A DNA stretch of 64,000 nucleotides from CBDFKV01 sp965249035 (GTDB lineage Bacteria > Pseudomonadota > Gammaproteobacteria > Arenicellales > Poriferihabitantaceae), in assembly GCA_965249035.1 (NCBI GenBank), contig CBDFKV010000006.1, positions 186,001-250,000 of the forward strand, in the 5' to 3' direction. A program made the position numbers and the translations under genes. Positions 9,004 to 17,743 of the stretch are shown piece by piece (position 1 is the first letter of the stretch; the number at the start of each line of letters is the position of its first letter). Under the pieces are notes generated by a model. The model was not told the DNA's origin. It was given only the letters and a program-made list of their open reading frames with translations, and ran no database searches.

Positions 9004-10032
9004 ATGAACCGAATTGTCGTCGTTGGCGCAGGGGCAATGGGCACGATAATTGGTGCTTTATTGTCGCGTGCTGATTACGACGTCGAGTTATTGGATACTT
9101 ATGTAGCGCATGTCGATGCATTAAATACAGACGGCGCGCAAATCGTCGGTGAGCTAGAAGAGACCATTGCCGTCAAAGCAATTACCTCGATACAATTATC
9201 CGGCCGCTATGATTTGGTGATTTCTACCACCAAACAAACCACGCTACAGCAATCGCTACAGCAGATAATGCCCTATCTACACCGAAAAAGCATTGTGCTG
9301 ACTTTACAAAACGGCATACCGGAAGACATCGCAGCGCAAGTCGTAGGCGCATCCAGAGTCATCGGTGGCGGCATGGAGTTTAGTGCCACTTTTGTGGCTC
9401 CGGGCATTACTCGTTTAGCGTCATCGCCTGAAATTATGGGATTCACCATTGGCGACCCTCGGGGCGAAATCACTGAGCAGTTAATACTAGTGCAAGCCCT
9501 GCTGGCGTCGATTGGGTATTGCCACACCACCACCAATCTGCGCGCTGCCAGATACACCAAGTTAACCGATAACTGTGTCTGTAGTGGCATTGCTACCGCG
9601 CTGGGTTGCCAGCTTGGCAAGGTGTTAGACAACGACAAAGCCATGCAATGCATCGCTGAATTGGGACGAGAATGTTCACGAGTGATGCAAGCGCTTAAGA
9701 TTGATGCAGCGACCTTGTTCGGCTTTACGCCTTCGCCCAGAAATATCGACTTCAACAATAATACTGAACGACAAAAAGTAATCGCCTACTGGCGGCACGG
9801 TTACGCGCCTTATCGCCAACAAACAGCTAGCATGTTACAAGACATTCAAAACGGCCGTGCCTGTGAGGTTGACTATATCAACGGCAAGATGCTGGCAGAC
9901 GCAAGCCAGTTGGACATACCAATGCCCTATAATCAACGCGTTATTCAGTCTATTAAAGCACTCGAGGCGGGTACGACCTCGCTTGAGCGGGCTTGGGAAA
10001 ATCTTGACTATATTTATGGGGGGCCGAGCTGA
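9004..10032 (+). CDS. ketopantoate reductase family oxidoreductase (PanE/ApbA-like)
   Basis: This 342-residue protein has an N-terminal Rossmann motif (VVVGAGAMGTIIGALL, residues 5-20). An ISTTKQTTLQQSLQ segment and the LQNGI motif near residue 100, both typical of 2-dehydropantoate 2-reductases (PF02558), follow, and then the all-helical C-terminal domain (PF08546; KLTDNCVCSGIATALG). Many paralogues of this family reduce or oxidise other 2-keto/hydroxy acids. Its place beside a quinone-oxidoreductase and the carnitine operon suggests a catabolic role rather than pantothenate synthesis, but that is inference. Confidence 0.82.
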   Translation: MNRIVVVGAGAMGTIIGALLSRADYDVELLDTYVAHVDALNTDGAQIVGELEETIAVKAITSIQLSGRYDLVISTTKQTTLQQSLQQIMPYLHRKSIVLTLQNGIPEDIAAQVVGASRVIGGGMEFSATFVAPGITRLASSPEIMGFTIGDPRGEITEQLILVQALLASIGYCHTTTNLRAARYTKLTDNCVCSGIATALGCQLGKVLDNDKAMQCIAELGRECSRVMQALKIDAATLFGFTPSPRNIDFNNNTERQKVIAYWRHGYAPYRQQTASMLQDIQNGRACEVDYINGKMLADASQLDIPMPYNQRVIQSIKALEAGTTSLERAWENLDYIYGGPS

Positions 10033-10113
10033 ACGACCGGCAAGACCAACAGGTACCGCCACTTATTATTATCAAATAAAGTCGTGACACAAAGTTACCC
10101 TCGTTGTTAACGT

Positions 10114-11121
10114 ATGCCGACTAAAACAAAACACTACACTATGAAAGCAGCATTCTATAAGTCATTTGGCGCCGCCGCCGAGGTACTCGAATTTGGCGAT
10201 ATCAAACTGGGCAAGCCGCACGCGGATGAAGTCCAACTACAACTATATAGTTCGGGAATTAACCCCTCTGACGTAAAAAAAAGAATGGGTCAACGCGGTG
10301 AATTTACCGATGAATTTGTGGTTCCTCATAGTGACGGCGCTGGCATCATCACTGCGGTAGGCTCGAATGTTGATCCTGATCGAATCGGTGAACGAGTGTG
10401 GGTACACAGCGCCCAGCATGAACGACATTGGGGTACCGCTGCTACCGCAGCTAATCTACCCGCGCAGTTAGCCAGTCGATTACCCGATGCTTGCAGCTTT
10501 GCTGAAGGTGCCTGCATTGGCATTCCGATGATGACCGCACATCGCTGTTTGACTATTGGCAATGATATTGCCGGAAAAAATGTACTCGTAACTGGCGCAC
10601 AGGGCCGCGTCGGCTACTACGCGATACAAATAGCCAAGCACTATGGTGCCCATGTAATAGCTACCGTTGGCGCGAAATCAGGCCAAGAAGCCGCCCGAGC
10701 TATTGGTGCTGACTATGTTGTTAGCCATCGAGATGACGCCTTTCCAGAGCAAATCATGGAACACCTTGGCGGCGCACATTTACACCACGTGGTCGATGTG
10801 GAATTTGGCATTAACCTCACCAAATACCTGCCAGCACTCAGCGATCATGCCATTGTTTCGTCTTATGCTTCCGGGGTAAGTCCTACCCCTGAACTGCCCT
10901 TTTACCCACTGATGTTTAAGAATGTATCCATCCATCCGGTATTGGTCTATTCGATGCCAGAACAGGCGATTGCACGTGCCATCGAGGATATTAATCAGAT
11001 GCTTGAGCAGAAAGTTATCCGTTTTCAGCAAATAACGGAATTCACACTTGAAGACATCGTCAAAGCCCATGAATCCATTGAGCGAGGCGGCCGCGGACAT
11101 ACCGTGTTGAACATCGTCTAG
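10114..11121 (+). CDS. NADPH:quinone reductase-type MDR oxidoreductase
   Basis: This 335-residue zinc-independent medium-chain dehydrogenase opens MKAAFYKSFGAA, the usual start of the quinone oxidoreductase family. The ATG at 10141 is therefore an equally good start, and neither has a clear ribosome binding site. The GroES-like domain (SSGINPSDVKKRMG) precedes a Rossmann domain with VTGAQGRVGYYAIQIAKHYGA (near 150-170), the NADPH site. No structural or catalytic zinc cysteine cluster is seen. It lies 81 bases after the PanE-like gene on the same strand and converges on the carnitine operon. The substrate is unknown. Confidence 0.83.
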   Translation: MPTKTKHYTMKAAFYKSFGAAAEVLEFGDIKLGKPHADEVQLQLYSSGINPSDVKKRMGQRGEFTDEFVVPHSDGAGIITAVGSNVDPDRIGERVWVHSAQHERHWGTAATAANLPAQLASRLPDACSFAEGACIGIPMMTAHRCLTIGNDIAGKNVLVTGAQGRVGYYAIQIAKHYGAHVIATVGAKSGQEAARAIGADYVVSHRDDAFPEQIMEHLGGAHLHHVVDVEFGINLTKYLPALSDHAIVSSYASGVSPTPELPFYPLMFKNVSIHPVLVYSMPEQAIARAIEDINQMLEQKVIRFQQITEFTLEDIVKAHESIERGGRGHTVLNIV

Positions 11122-11143
11122 CCTCTAGATAACACTTATCGTC

Positions 11144-11929
11144 CTACCGTCCCTTCCAAACTGGATCGCGTTTTTCTGCAAAGGCTTTAAAGCCTTCTAA
11201 GCCATCTTCGCTGCCGTACAAGCAATCTACGGTCGCGAATTGGCGTTTTGTCACCGCGTTCATGGCCGTTTGGAATTTCATCCCTTCTGCTTCACGCGCC
11301 ACTTCCTTAATCGCTGCAAACACCAAAGGCGGGCCAGAGGCGAGTTGTTTTGCAACGTCCCAAACACGGTTCATTAAGGCGTCGCCATCAGCCAATACTT
11401 CATTCACTAAGCCCCATCGATGCGCCTCTTCTACGTCCATCCAGCGCCCGGTATACAGCAGATCCATCGCCACGTGGTAAGGAATGCGCTTAGGCAGTTT
11501 GAGGGTCGCCGCATCTGCCAGCGTGCCCGCGTAAATTTCGGGTAAGGCAAAACTGGATGTCGAACTGGCATAGATCAAGTCTGCAGACAGCGCCAACTCA
11601 AAACCACCACCAACCGCCATTCCGTGCACCGCACAGATCACGGGTTTATTTAAATCTCTTAACTCTTGTAAGCCTGCAAACCCACCCACACCATAATCAC
11701 CATCCACTGCATCCCCACCTGCTGCGGCCTTTAAATCCCAGCCAGCAGAAAAAAAACGATCCCCGGCACTATTGACTATCGCGACCCGCAGCGTGGGGTC
11801 ATCCCGAAAATCTCGGAACACTTCGCCCAGCGCACGGCTAGTGATCAAATCAATGGCATTGGCTTTAGGGCGATCCAAAGTCACTTGTAGTATTGCGCCT
11901 TTGCGGCTCAGTTTGATGGCATCAGACAT
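11144..11929 (-). CDS. caiD: crotonobetainyl-CoA hydratase (carnitinyl-CoA dehydratase) CaiD
   Basis: This 261-residue crotonase-fold enzyme has the same length as E. coli CaiD and shares its hallmark segments: DRPKANAID near the start, FFSAGWDLKAAA (oxyanion-hole region), GGFAGL, GGGFELALSADL and the C-terminal AFAEKRDPVWKGR. The reaction is reversible hydration of crotonobetainyl-CoA to L-carnitinyl-CoA. It is the last gene of a five-gene minus-strand operon, 3 bases after the CoA ligase. Beyond CaiD likeness, the neighbours (carnitine dehydrogenase, BKACE) make the substrate assignment firm. Confidence 0.9.
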   Translation of the reverse strand: MSDAIKLSRKGAILQVTLDRPKANAIDLITSRALGEVFRDFRDDPTLRVAIVNSAGDRFFSAGWDLKAAAGGDAVDGDYGVGGFAGLQELRDLNKPVICAVHGMAVGGGFELALSADLIYASSTSSFALPEIYAGTLADAATLKLPKRIPYHVAMDLLYTGRWMDVEEAHRWGLVNEVLADGDALMNRVWDVAKQLASGPPLVFAAIKEVAREAEGMKFQTAMNAVTKRQFATVDCLYGSEDGLEGFKAFAEKRDPVWKGR

Positions 11930-11932
11930 GGT

Positions 11933-14050
11933 TCAGTTTATCTCCGAGTTGAATAAGGCTAAGGCGTCAACAGCAACAGCACCAGAACCCTTAGTGCAAA
12001 CCAATAGCGGGTTAATATCGAGTTCGAGCAAAGTATCGTGGTGTTTTAATGCAAAGCGTTGTGCGCCTAGTACGGCATCAATAACTGCCTCAAGATCCCA
12101 TGCCGCCTGGCCACGATACGAGTCGAACAAGGGCGCAATTTTTAAGGATAATAAGGCAGCACGTATAGCAGGCTCATCCGCTGGCAATAGCAGAGTAACA
12201 CTTTCTTTAAGCAATTCAACCAGCGTCCCACCCATGCCCAGGGTTAAACAAAATCCATACTGAGGGTCACGTGTGATCCCAATAATAAGTTCTCCCACGG
12301 CGTTAGTAATCATGCTTTCGAGCAGGATATTATCTGAAATCAGGAATAGCTCATCAACCGCTTTCAGTAAACTGGCCTCAGAGTCGATCCCCAGCTTAAC
12401 TGCTCCCTGCTCTGTTTTGTGTGCAATTCCAAGTGCCTTGGCGACCAAGGGGAAAGTATTATTCTTTATAAAATCAATAGCCTGATTTCGTTTATTAATG
12501 TGTTTTCCAGTGGGAATGCTGACCCCGCAGGCACTCAGCGCCAGCTTGGCGCGGTCTTCGTCCATCATCCAAGGCGTTTCTGTCGATGCTTCTGTCGGCG
12601 CTGACGGCATGCTTAGTAAAGCCGCCGGTAAACCATTAGTATCCCACTGCTGCCAGCAAGCGCCGACCTTAGCGGAGGCTTCAGCAGCGAGTAAGATTTC
12701 GGCAAACCCACCAAAACAAAGCAGACCATTGTCCCTATAGTGGTCGTATAGCTTTTGTTCCGGCACAGTTTCGCTCAAGGAAGCCACCATCACTGTATTA
12801 ATCGTCTTGCCCAAGCGTTGACTAACCGCTTCTCTGGCATCAATAAAAGCCTCAGCGGTTATTCGCCAACCATGGTCACCCAAAGGGGGTATCGGGAAAT
12901 CCTGAATTAGGATATTGAGATCAAAATCACTCATTAACATACCGGTAAAAGCCTTGCTGGTCTGTGCCTTATCAGCCCAGATATAGGTATGAAAATCCAG
13001 TGGATTTGCCACCGTTACCAGCGGCCCAAGCGCGGCTTCCGTTTCCTTTTGGGCCGCCGGTGACAATGGCGGAAATTCGATCTGTTTGGCAACCGCGAGA
13101 TCCGCAATCAGGCTGGCTTCGCCACCCGAGCACACCATCGCCGAAAGACGGGAGCCCGGCAGCGCACCAAAGGTATGTAGCAATTTAAGCGTATCCAACA
13201 ATGTCGGCAAGCTAGTGACTTCAGCCATCCCCAGACGATTAATAAATGCCTGTGATGCCGCATGTGAGCCGGCCAGTGAAGCGGTGTGCGACAATGTCCC
13301 TTGTTGCGCTTGCTTACTTTTGCCGACTTTCAATAGGGCGATGGGCTTGCCGAGGTGAAAGGCCTTATGGGCCAACTGCTCGAACCCTGTGATGGAATCA
13401 AAACCTTCAACGTGCATGCCCAGGCAAGTGACCCTAGGGTCCTCCAGCAACTCGAGGCCGAGTTGTGCTAAACCTACTTTAGCTTGGTTACCCACCGTCA
13501 TCAAATACCCGATCGGCAAGCCGCGGCGCTGCATGCTGATATTAATCGCAATATTGGACGACTGAGTAATAATGGCAACGCCTTTGGTGCCCTGCTCTAG
13601 AACCCCTCCACCGTGTTGATCTGGCCATAGTAAGGCAGCATCAAAGTAATTGATAAAACCGTAACAATTTGGCCCCAGTATCGGCATATCTCCGCTGGCT
13701 TGGACTAAGGCGGTTTGGAGTTCTTTGCCGTAGCTGTCGTCATCAGTGAGGGTTTCGGCGAACCCCGACGAAAAACACACCGCCCCACCCGCTCCCCGCC
13801 GGGCAAGCTCGCTAACAATCTCGACTGTGATTTTTCGATTAACGCCGATAAAAGCCGCATCGGGGGGTGCAGGTAAAGCGGCAACTGACGGATATACTTG
13901 CAAGCCTTCGATGGTTTTAAGCTGCGGATGTACTGGCCATAAATCACCGTCAAAACCCATTTTTCGACACTGCCGAATAGCTTCGGCAGCCCACCCACCG
14001 CCGAAAACTGCGATACTTTCCGGGCTGATCAAGCGCCGCAATTTGTTCAT
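11933..14050 (-). CDS. ADP-forming acyl-CoA synthetase (betaine/carnitine-CoA ligase candidate)
   Basis: I set the start at the ATG at 14050 (MNKLRRLISPESIAVFGG). A longer frame reaches 14185 but would run into the acyl-CoA dehydrogenase gene. The 705 residues follow the acetate-CoA ligase (NDP-forming) order: CoA-binding domain (IAVFGGGWAAEAI), succinyl-CoA-ligase-like domains with the phosphohistidine loop (GTLSHTASLAG near 290), and a C-terminal ATP-grasp half (PLVAKALGIAHKTEQGAVKLG). By context it makes and breaks CoA thioesters of gamma-butyrobetaine, crotonobetaine or carnitine, a job done in E. coli by the AMP-forming CaiC and transferase CaiB. Because ADP-forming ligases are reversible, it could also release carnitine with ATP gain. 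The substrate is inferred. Confidence 0.82.
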   Translation of the reverse strand: MNKLRRLISPESIAVFGGGWAAEAIRQCRKMGFDGDLWPVHPQLKTIEGLQVYPSVAALPAPPDAAFIGVNRKITVEIVSELARRGAGGAVCFSSGFAETLTDDDSYGKELQTALVQASGDMPILGPNCYGFINYFDAALLWPDQHGGGVLEQGTKGVAIITQSSNIAINISMQRRGLPIGYLMTVGNQAKVGLAQLGLELLEDPRVTCLGMHVEGFDSITGFEQLAHKAFHLGKPIALLKVGKSKQAQQGTLSHTASLAGSHAASQAFINRLGMAEVTSLPTLLDTLKLLHTFGALPGSRLSAMVCSGGEASLIADLAVAKQIEFPPLSPAAQKETEAALGPLVTVANPLDFHTYIWADKAQTSKAFTGMLMSDFDLNILIQDFPIPPLGDHGWRITAEAFIDAREAVSQRLGKTINTVMVASLSETVPEQKLYDHYRDNGLLCFGGFAEILLAAEASAKVGACWQQWDTNGLPAALLSMPSAPTEASTETPWMMDEDRAKLALSACGVSIPTGKHINKRNQAIDFIKNNTFPLVAKALGIAHKTEQGAVKLGIDSEASLLKAVDELFLISDNILLESMITNAVGELIIGITRDPQYGFCLTLGMGGTLVELLKESVTLLLPADEPAIRAALLSLKIAPLFDSYRGQAAWDLEAVIDAVLGAQRFALKHHDTLLELDINPLLVCTKGSGAVAVDALALFNSEIN

Positions 14051-14066
14051 AGTCCTGCCTGTTTCA

Positions 14067-15227
14067 TCAGCTACCCAGAGGGCGCAACAACTCACGAGAA
14101 ATGATATGCCGTTGAATTTCTGAGGTGCCATCCCAAATGCGCTCAACCCGCGCATCTCGCCAAAAACGCGCCAGCGGCAAATCACTCATCAAACCCATAC
14201 CACCAAAAATCTGAATGGCTTCGTCGGTTACTTTGGCCAACATCTCGGTCGCATACACCTTTGCCGAGGAAATTTCTCGGTTAGCTGGCAAGCCCTGATC
14301 AAGTCGCCAGGCAGCAGATAAGGTTAACCAATCAGCCGCATCGACTTCGGTAATCATGTCTGCCAATTTGAAGGAAACACCCTGGAACCGGCCAATGGCT
14401 TGACCAAACTGCTGGCGCTCTGCTGCATGCGACAAAGCGAGAGCAAATGCGCGTCGCGCCCGCCCAACAGCAGATGCTGCTACGGTCAACCGGGTTGCAT
14501 ACAGCCAATCGTTGGCGATGTCGAAGCCGTGATGCACTTCACCTAGTATTTGTGCGTCAGAAACACGGCAATCATCAAAATCAAGAATGCAATTGTTATA
14601 GCCCCGATGGCTTACCGACTCGTAGCCCGGGCGAATCTTAAATCCGGGCGTATCGCGATCAACCAAAAAGCAGGTGATCAGTTTTTTCGTGCCTCGCGAC
14701 GTTTGTTCTTCTCCGGTGGCAACCCACACAATTACAAAATCGGCGATATCCGCGTGGCTGATGAAGTGTTTGCTACCGTTGATTAACCAGTCACCACCAT
14801 CACGCCGGGCATTACAGCGCATGCCCCGCACATCAGAGCCCGCCCCCGGCTCGGTCATCGCAATGGCATCCAATTTTTCACCCTTCACCGCTGGGGTGAG
14901 ATAGCGTTCTTTTTGGTCTTCATTGCACGCCAACAAAATCCCGGAAGGTCGTCCAAAATAGACGCTTAGCCCCATCGACGCACGGCCCAATTCGCGTTCA
15001 AGCAGGGTGAAATCAAGATGCCCCAATCCTCCTCCACCCACTGATTCGGGCAGGTTGGCTGCGTAAAAGCCAAGATTAATCACCTTTTGTTTAATCTCAT
15101 CACCCAACTCAGGAGGCACCACGCCGCTACGTTCAATCTCATCTTCGTGCGGGTACATTTCTTTTTCTACGAAACTGCGGACGGTATCCACAATCATCTG
15201 TTGTTCTTCACTTAAGCCAAAATGCAT
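14067..15227 (-). CDS. acyl-CoA dehydrogenase (gamma-butyrobetainyl-CoA dehydrogenase candidate)
   Basis: This 386-residue flavoprotein carries the acyl-CoA dehydrogenase signatures AMTEPGAGSDVRGMR (about 117-131), the middle FAD/substrate segment (ISHADIADFVIVWVAT), and the C-terminal QIFGGMGLM and IWDGTSEIQR. At the position of the usual catalytic glutamate (YEGTS in medium-chain enzymes) there is an aspartate, a conservative but notable change. In this operon it fits oxidation of gamma-butyrobetainyl-CoA to crotonobetainyl-CoA, which the neighbouring CaiD then hydrates. It is 14 bases downstream of the carnitine dehydrogenase gene. Confidence 0.86.
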   Translation of the reverse strand: MHFGLSEEQQMIVDTVRSFVEKEMYPHEDEIERSGVVPPELGDEIKQKVINLGFYAANLPESVGGGGLGHLDFTLLERELGRASMGLSVYFGRPSGILLACNEDQKERYLTPAVKGEKLDAIAMTEPGAGSDVRGMRCNARRDGGDWLINGSKHFISHADIADFVIVWVATGEEQTSRGTKKLITCFLVDRDTPGFKIRPGYESVSHRGYNNCILDFDDCRVSDAQILGEVHHGFDIANDWLYATRLTVAASAVGRARRAFALALSHAAERQQFGQAIGRFQGVSFKLADMITEVDAADWLTLSAAWRLDQGLPANREISSAKVYATEMLAKVTDEAIQIFGGMGLMSDLPLARFWRDARVERIWDGTSEIQRHIISRELLRPLGS

Positions 15228-15241
15228 GAGAGTTTCCTGTG

Positions 15242-16729
15242 TTAGCGGCGGGCCTGACCAATAAAACGACCAACACCATCGGGTCGTGGTAACGCAGCGT
15301 GGTCTGCAGCGATTTGCAAAGCGACCTCTGATACGCTCGCTTCGGGTTCTGTAGCTTGACGAGTCTCCAGGCTCACATGAATCAGCATATGCTCTCCCGT
15401 CGCCAGCAAGCGCCCATCTTCATGATGCAGACTGTGAACCACATGTAGCTTTTTGCCTTTTGCATCTAAAACTAATGTTTTAACGGTAACCCGCTCATCT
15501 GCCGTGGTTTCGTCCACGTGCTGAATGTGAGTCTCAGCGGTAAAGTAAGAGCCCGTGGTTTTAATGTACTCAGCTCCCACGCCAATTATGCGCATTAGTG
15601 CATCGGATGCGTCGCTAAAGCATTGTAAATATCGGCTTTCATTCATATGGCCGTTATAGTCGGTCCACTCGGGTGGAACACGCCGATTAACCGTTTCGAT
15701 CGCCTGATTTGTGTCAATTTTCCGTGTTTGGATTTGCTGATCCATATCCGCAAACAATTGCTTTTCATACGCATCCAAGCTTAATCCAGCACCCCAGGAG
15801 TTGTGTTGCAAAGCCTGCATGATAGCGACTAGATTGTCATCACGTATCTGCTCAAGTTCACGAATACTATAAGCGCCAGATTGGGCATCGGACTGACTGC
15901 TGATCTTGTCAACTAGTTCCTCATCCAGCTCTGGCACATTCATTAGTCGGGTCCAAGGCCATTGTAACGTCGGACCAAATTGTGCCAAAAAATGGCTCAT
16001 GCCCGCTTCACCACCGGCAATCCGGTAGGTTTCAAATAAACCCATTTGGGCCCAGCGCAAACCAAAACCAAAACGGATGACATCATCTATATCTTCTGTC
16101 GTGGCGACACCATCTTTAACCAGCCATAGCGACTCGCGCCAAACCGACTCCAACAAGCGATCGGCAACAAATGCTTCAATTTCTTTTTTGACCCGTAGTG
16201 GCCGCATACCGAGATATTGAGTGATCTGCTCGACTCGGTCGAGTGAGCTGCTGTCGGTTTGTTTACCCGCGACCAACTCAACCATTGGCAGTAGATAAAC
16301 CGGGTTAAATGGATGGGCAACCAAAAGCCGCCCCGGAACACGCATATTGGCTTGCAAGTCACTCGGCATAATGCCTGAAGTAGATGAGGTGATCAGTGCA
16401 TCATCGGCGACGGCTGATTCAATCTCAGCATAAACCGCTTGCTTGATGCCCAAATGCTCGGGCACGGATTCGACAATCAGCTCGGCATCACGCACCGCAT
16501 CAGCCAGTGTTGTTTCAAAGGTTAAGGTGCCAGGGGTACGGCGCGGCGCGGCGGTCAGCTTGTTGAGTGCCCGCTCTGCATTGGCGAGCACCTCATTGAT
16601 TTTTCGTTGTGCGTCGACGTCCGGATCGAATACGGCCACATCGATGCCGTTCAATAACAAGCGTGCGGCCCAGCCGGCACCGATAACACCACCGCCAATA
16701 ATAGCCGCTTTTGAGATAGGTTGACTCAT
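15242..16729 (-). CDS. lcdH: L-carnitine dehydrogenase fused to betainyl-CoA thioesterase
   Basis: The start at 16729 (MSQPISKAAIIGGGVIG) is preceded by a GAGGTAAG ribosome binding site; an in-frame ATG 15 bases earlier lies inside the upstream gene. Residues about 1-320 are a 3-hydroxyacyl-CoA dehydrogenase-type fold (GGGVIGAGWAARLL, then SSTSGIMPSDLQ and VAHPFNPVYLLPMVELV). This is the carnitine dehydrogenase module, which oxidises L-carnitine to 3-dehydrocarnitine with NAD+. Residues about 340-495 are a hot-dog thioesterase (PPEWTDYNGHMNESRY). In Pseudomonas these are two genes, cdhA and cdhB; the fusion is known from other carnitine users. The thioesterase would free glycine betaine from betainyl-CoA made by the BKACE enzyme next door. 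Confidence 0.88.
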   Translation of the reverse strand: MSQPISKAAIIGGGVIGAGWAARLLLNGIDVAVFDPDVDAQRKINEVLANAERALNKLTAAPRRTPGTLTFETTLADAVRDAELIVESVPEHLGIKQAVYAEIESAVADDALITSSTSGIMPSDLQANMRVPGRLLVAHPFNPVYLLPMVELVAGKQTDSSSLDRVEQITQYLGMRPLRVKKEIEAFVADRLLESVWRESLWLVKDGVATTEDIDDVIRFGFGLRWAQMGLFETYRIAGGEAGMSHFLAQFGPTLQWPWTRLMNVPELDEELVDKISSQSDAQSGAYSIRELEQIRDDNLVAIMQALQHNSWGAGLSLDAYEKQLFADMDQQIQTRKIDTNQAIETVNRRVPPEWTDYNGHMNESRYLQCFSDASDALMRIIGVGAEYIKTTGSYFTAETHIQHVDETTADERVTVKTLVLDAKGKKLHVVHSLHHEDGRLLATGEHMLIHVSLETRQATEPEASVSEVALQIAADHAALPRPDGVGRFIGQARR

Positions 16730-16733
16730 AGGC

Positions 16734-17651
16734 TTACCTCGCACTCGGCGCGCGTTTTCGCAGCTTCAATAGATCGCGAACTTCTTGTGGCCCCATAATC
16801 TGTGCGCCCATCTGACTAACGACGGTTGCCGCTTTTTCAACCAGCTGCGCATTACTGGCCAGCTCACCTTTGCCAAGCCACAAATTATCCTCCAAACCCA
16901 CCCGCACATTACCGCCCGCGAGCATTGCTGCGGCAGCATAGGGCATTTGATTGCGACCGATAGAAAAGGCTGAGAAAGTCCAGCTTGGCGGCATGTTGTT
17001 CACCATCGCCATCAACGTATTCAGATCGTCTGGCGCACCCCAAGGAATTCCCATGCAGAGTTGAATCATAACCGGATCTTCGATAATGCCCTCTTCTGCC
17101 AATTGTTTCGCAAACCAAAGGTGGCCGGTATCAAACGCCTCAATTTCCGGACGAACCCCCAAGTCGGTCATCATCTGGCCCATTGCCCGCAGCATTGATG
17201 GTGTATTAACCATCACATAATCGGCTTCGGCAAAATTCATGGTACCGCAATCAAGTGTTGCGATTTCCGGCAAGCAGTCGATGATAGGTGCCATACGCTC
17301 GCTTGCACCCACCATATCGGTATTCACTTGATTCAACGGCAATGGTGCTTCAGCAGAGCCAACCACCAGATCACCACCCATTCCCGCCGTCAGGTTTAGC
17401 ACTACGTCGGTGTCGCTATCACGTATTCTTTCGGTGACTTCACGGTACAAATCAAGCCTTCGGCTGGGCACTCCCGTGTCCGGATCACGCACGTGGCAAT
17501 GAACCACGGCCGCACCCGCGCGCGCTGCGTCAATGGCAGCATTGGCTATTTGCTCCGGACTCCGTGGCACGTGGGGCGAGCGGTCCTGGGTTGAACCGCT
17601 ACCGGTAACAGCGCAGGTGATAAATAACTGTTTACTGGCGTGTAGTGGCAT
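16734..17651 (-). CDS. cdhC: BKACE-family 3-dehydrocarnitine cleavage enzyme
   Basis: This 305-residue TIM-barrel enzyme belongs to the beta-keto acid cleavage family (PF05853, formerly DUF849). The zinc ligands appear as HCHVRD (histidines 51 and 53), together with the N-terminal ITCAVTG strand and GLEDN late in the chain. The family joins a beta-keto acid with acetyl-CoA to give acetoacetate and a shorter CoA ester. On 3-dehydrocarnitine this yields betainyl-CoA, the substrate of the thioesterase domain encoded by the next gene. It is the first gene of the five-gene operon and divergent from the regulator at 17744. Confidence 0.88.
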   Translation of the reverse strand: MPLHASKQLFITCAVTGSGSTQDRSPHVPRSPEQIANAAIDAARAGAAVVHCHVRDPDTGVPSRRLDLYREVTERIRDSDTDVVLNLTAGMGGDLVVGSAEAPLPLNQVNTDMVGASERMAPIIDCLPEIATLDCGTMNFAEADYVMVNTPSMLRAMGQMMTDLGVRPEIEAFDTGHLWFAKQLAEEGIIEDPVMIQLCMGIPWGAPDDLNTLMAMVNNMPPSWTFSAFSIGRNQMPYAAAAMLAGGNVRVGLEDNLWLGKGELASNAQLVEKAATVVSQMGAQIMGPQEVRDLLKLRKRAPSAR

Positions 17652-17743
17652 AAGAGCATTCCGAAATTATTAGCAGGGTGTATTGATAGTAGTCTCGACT
17701 TCAACGCACATATTAACGATAATAGCCAAATGCTTAACAATTC

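Noticed and set aside
8834..9121. 95-residue minus-strand frame over the start of the PanE-like gene
   Set aside because: It overlaps a well-supported gene. Only its tail outside that gene looks protein-like, so it is mentioned only as possible decay.
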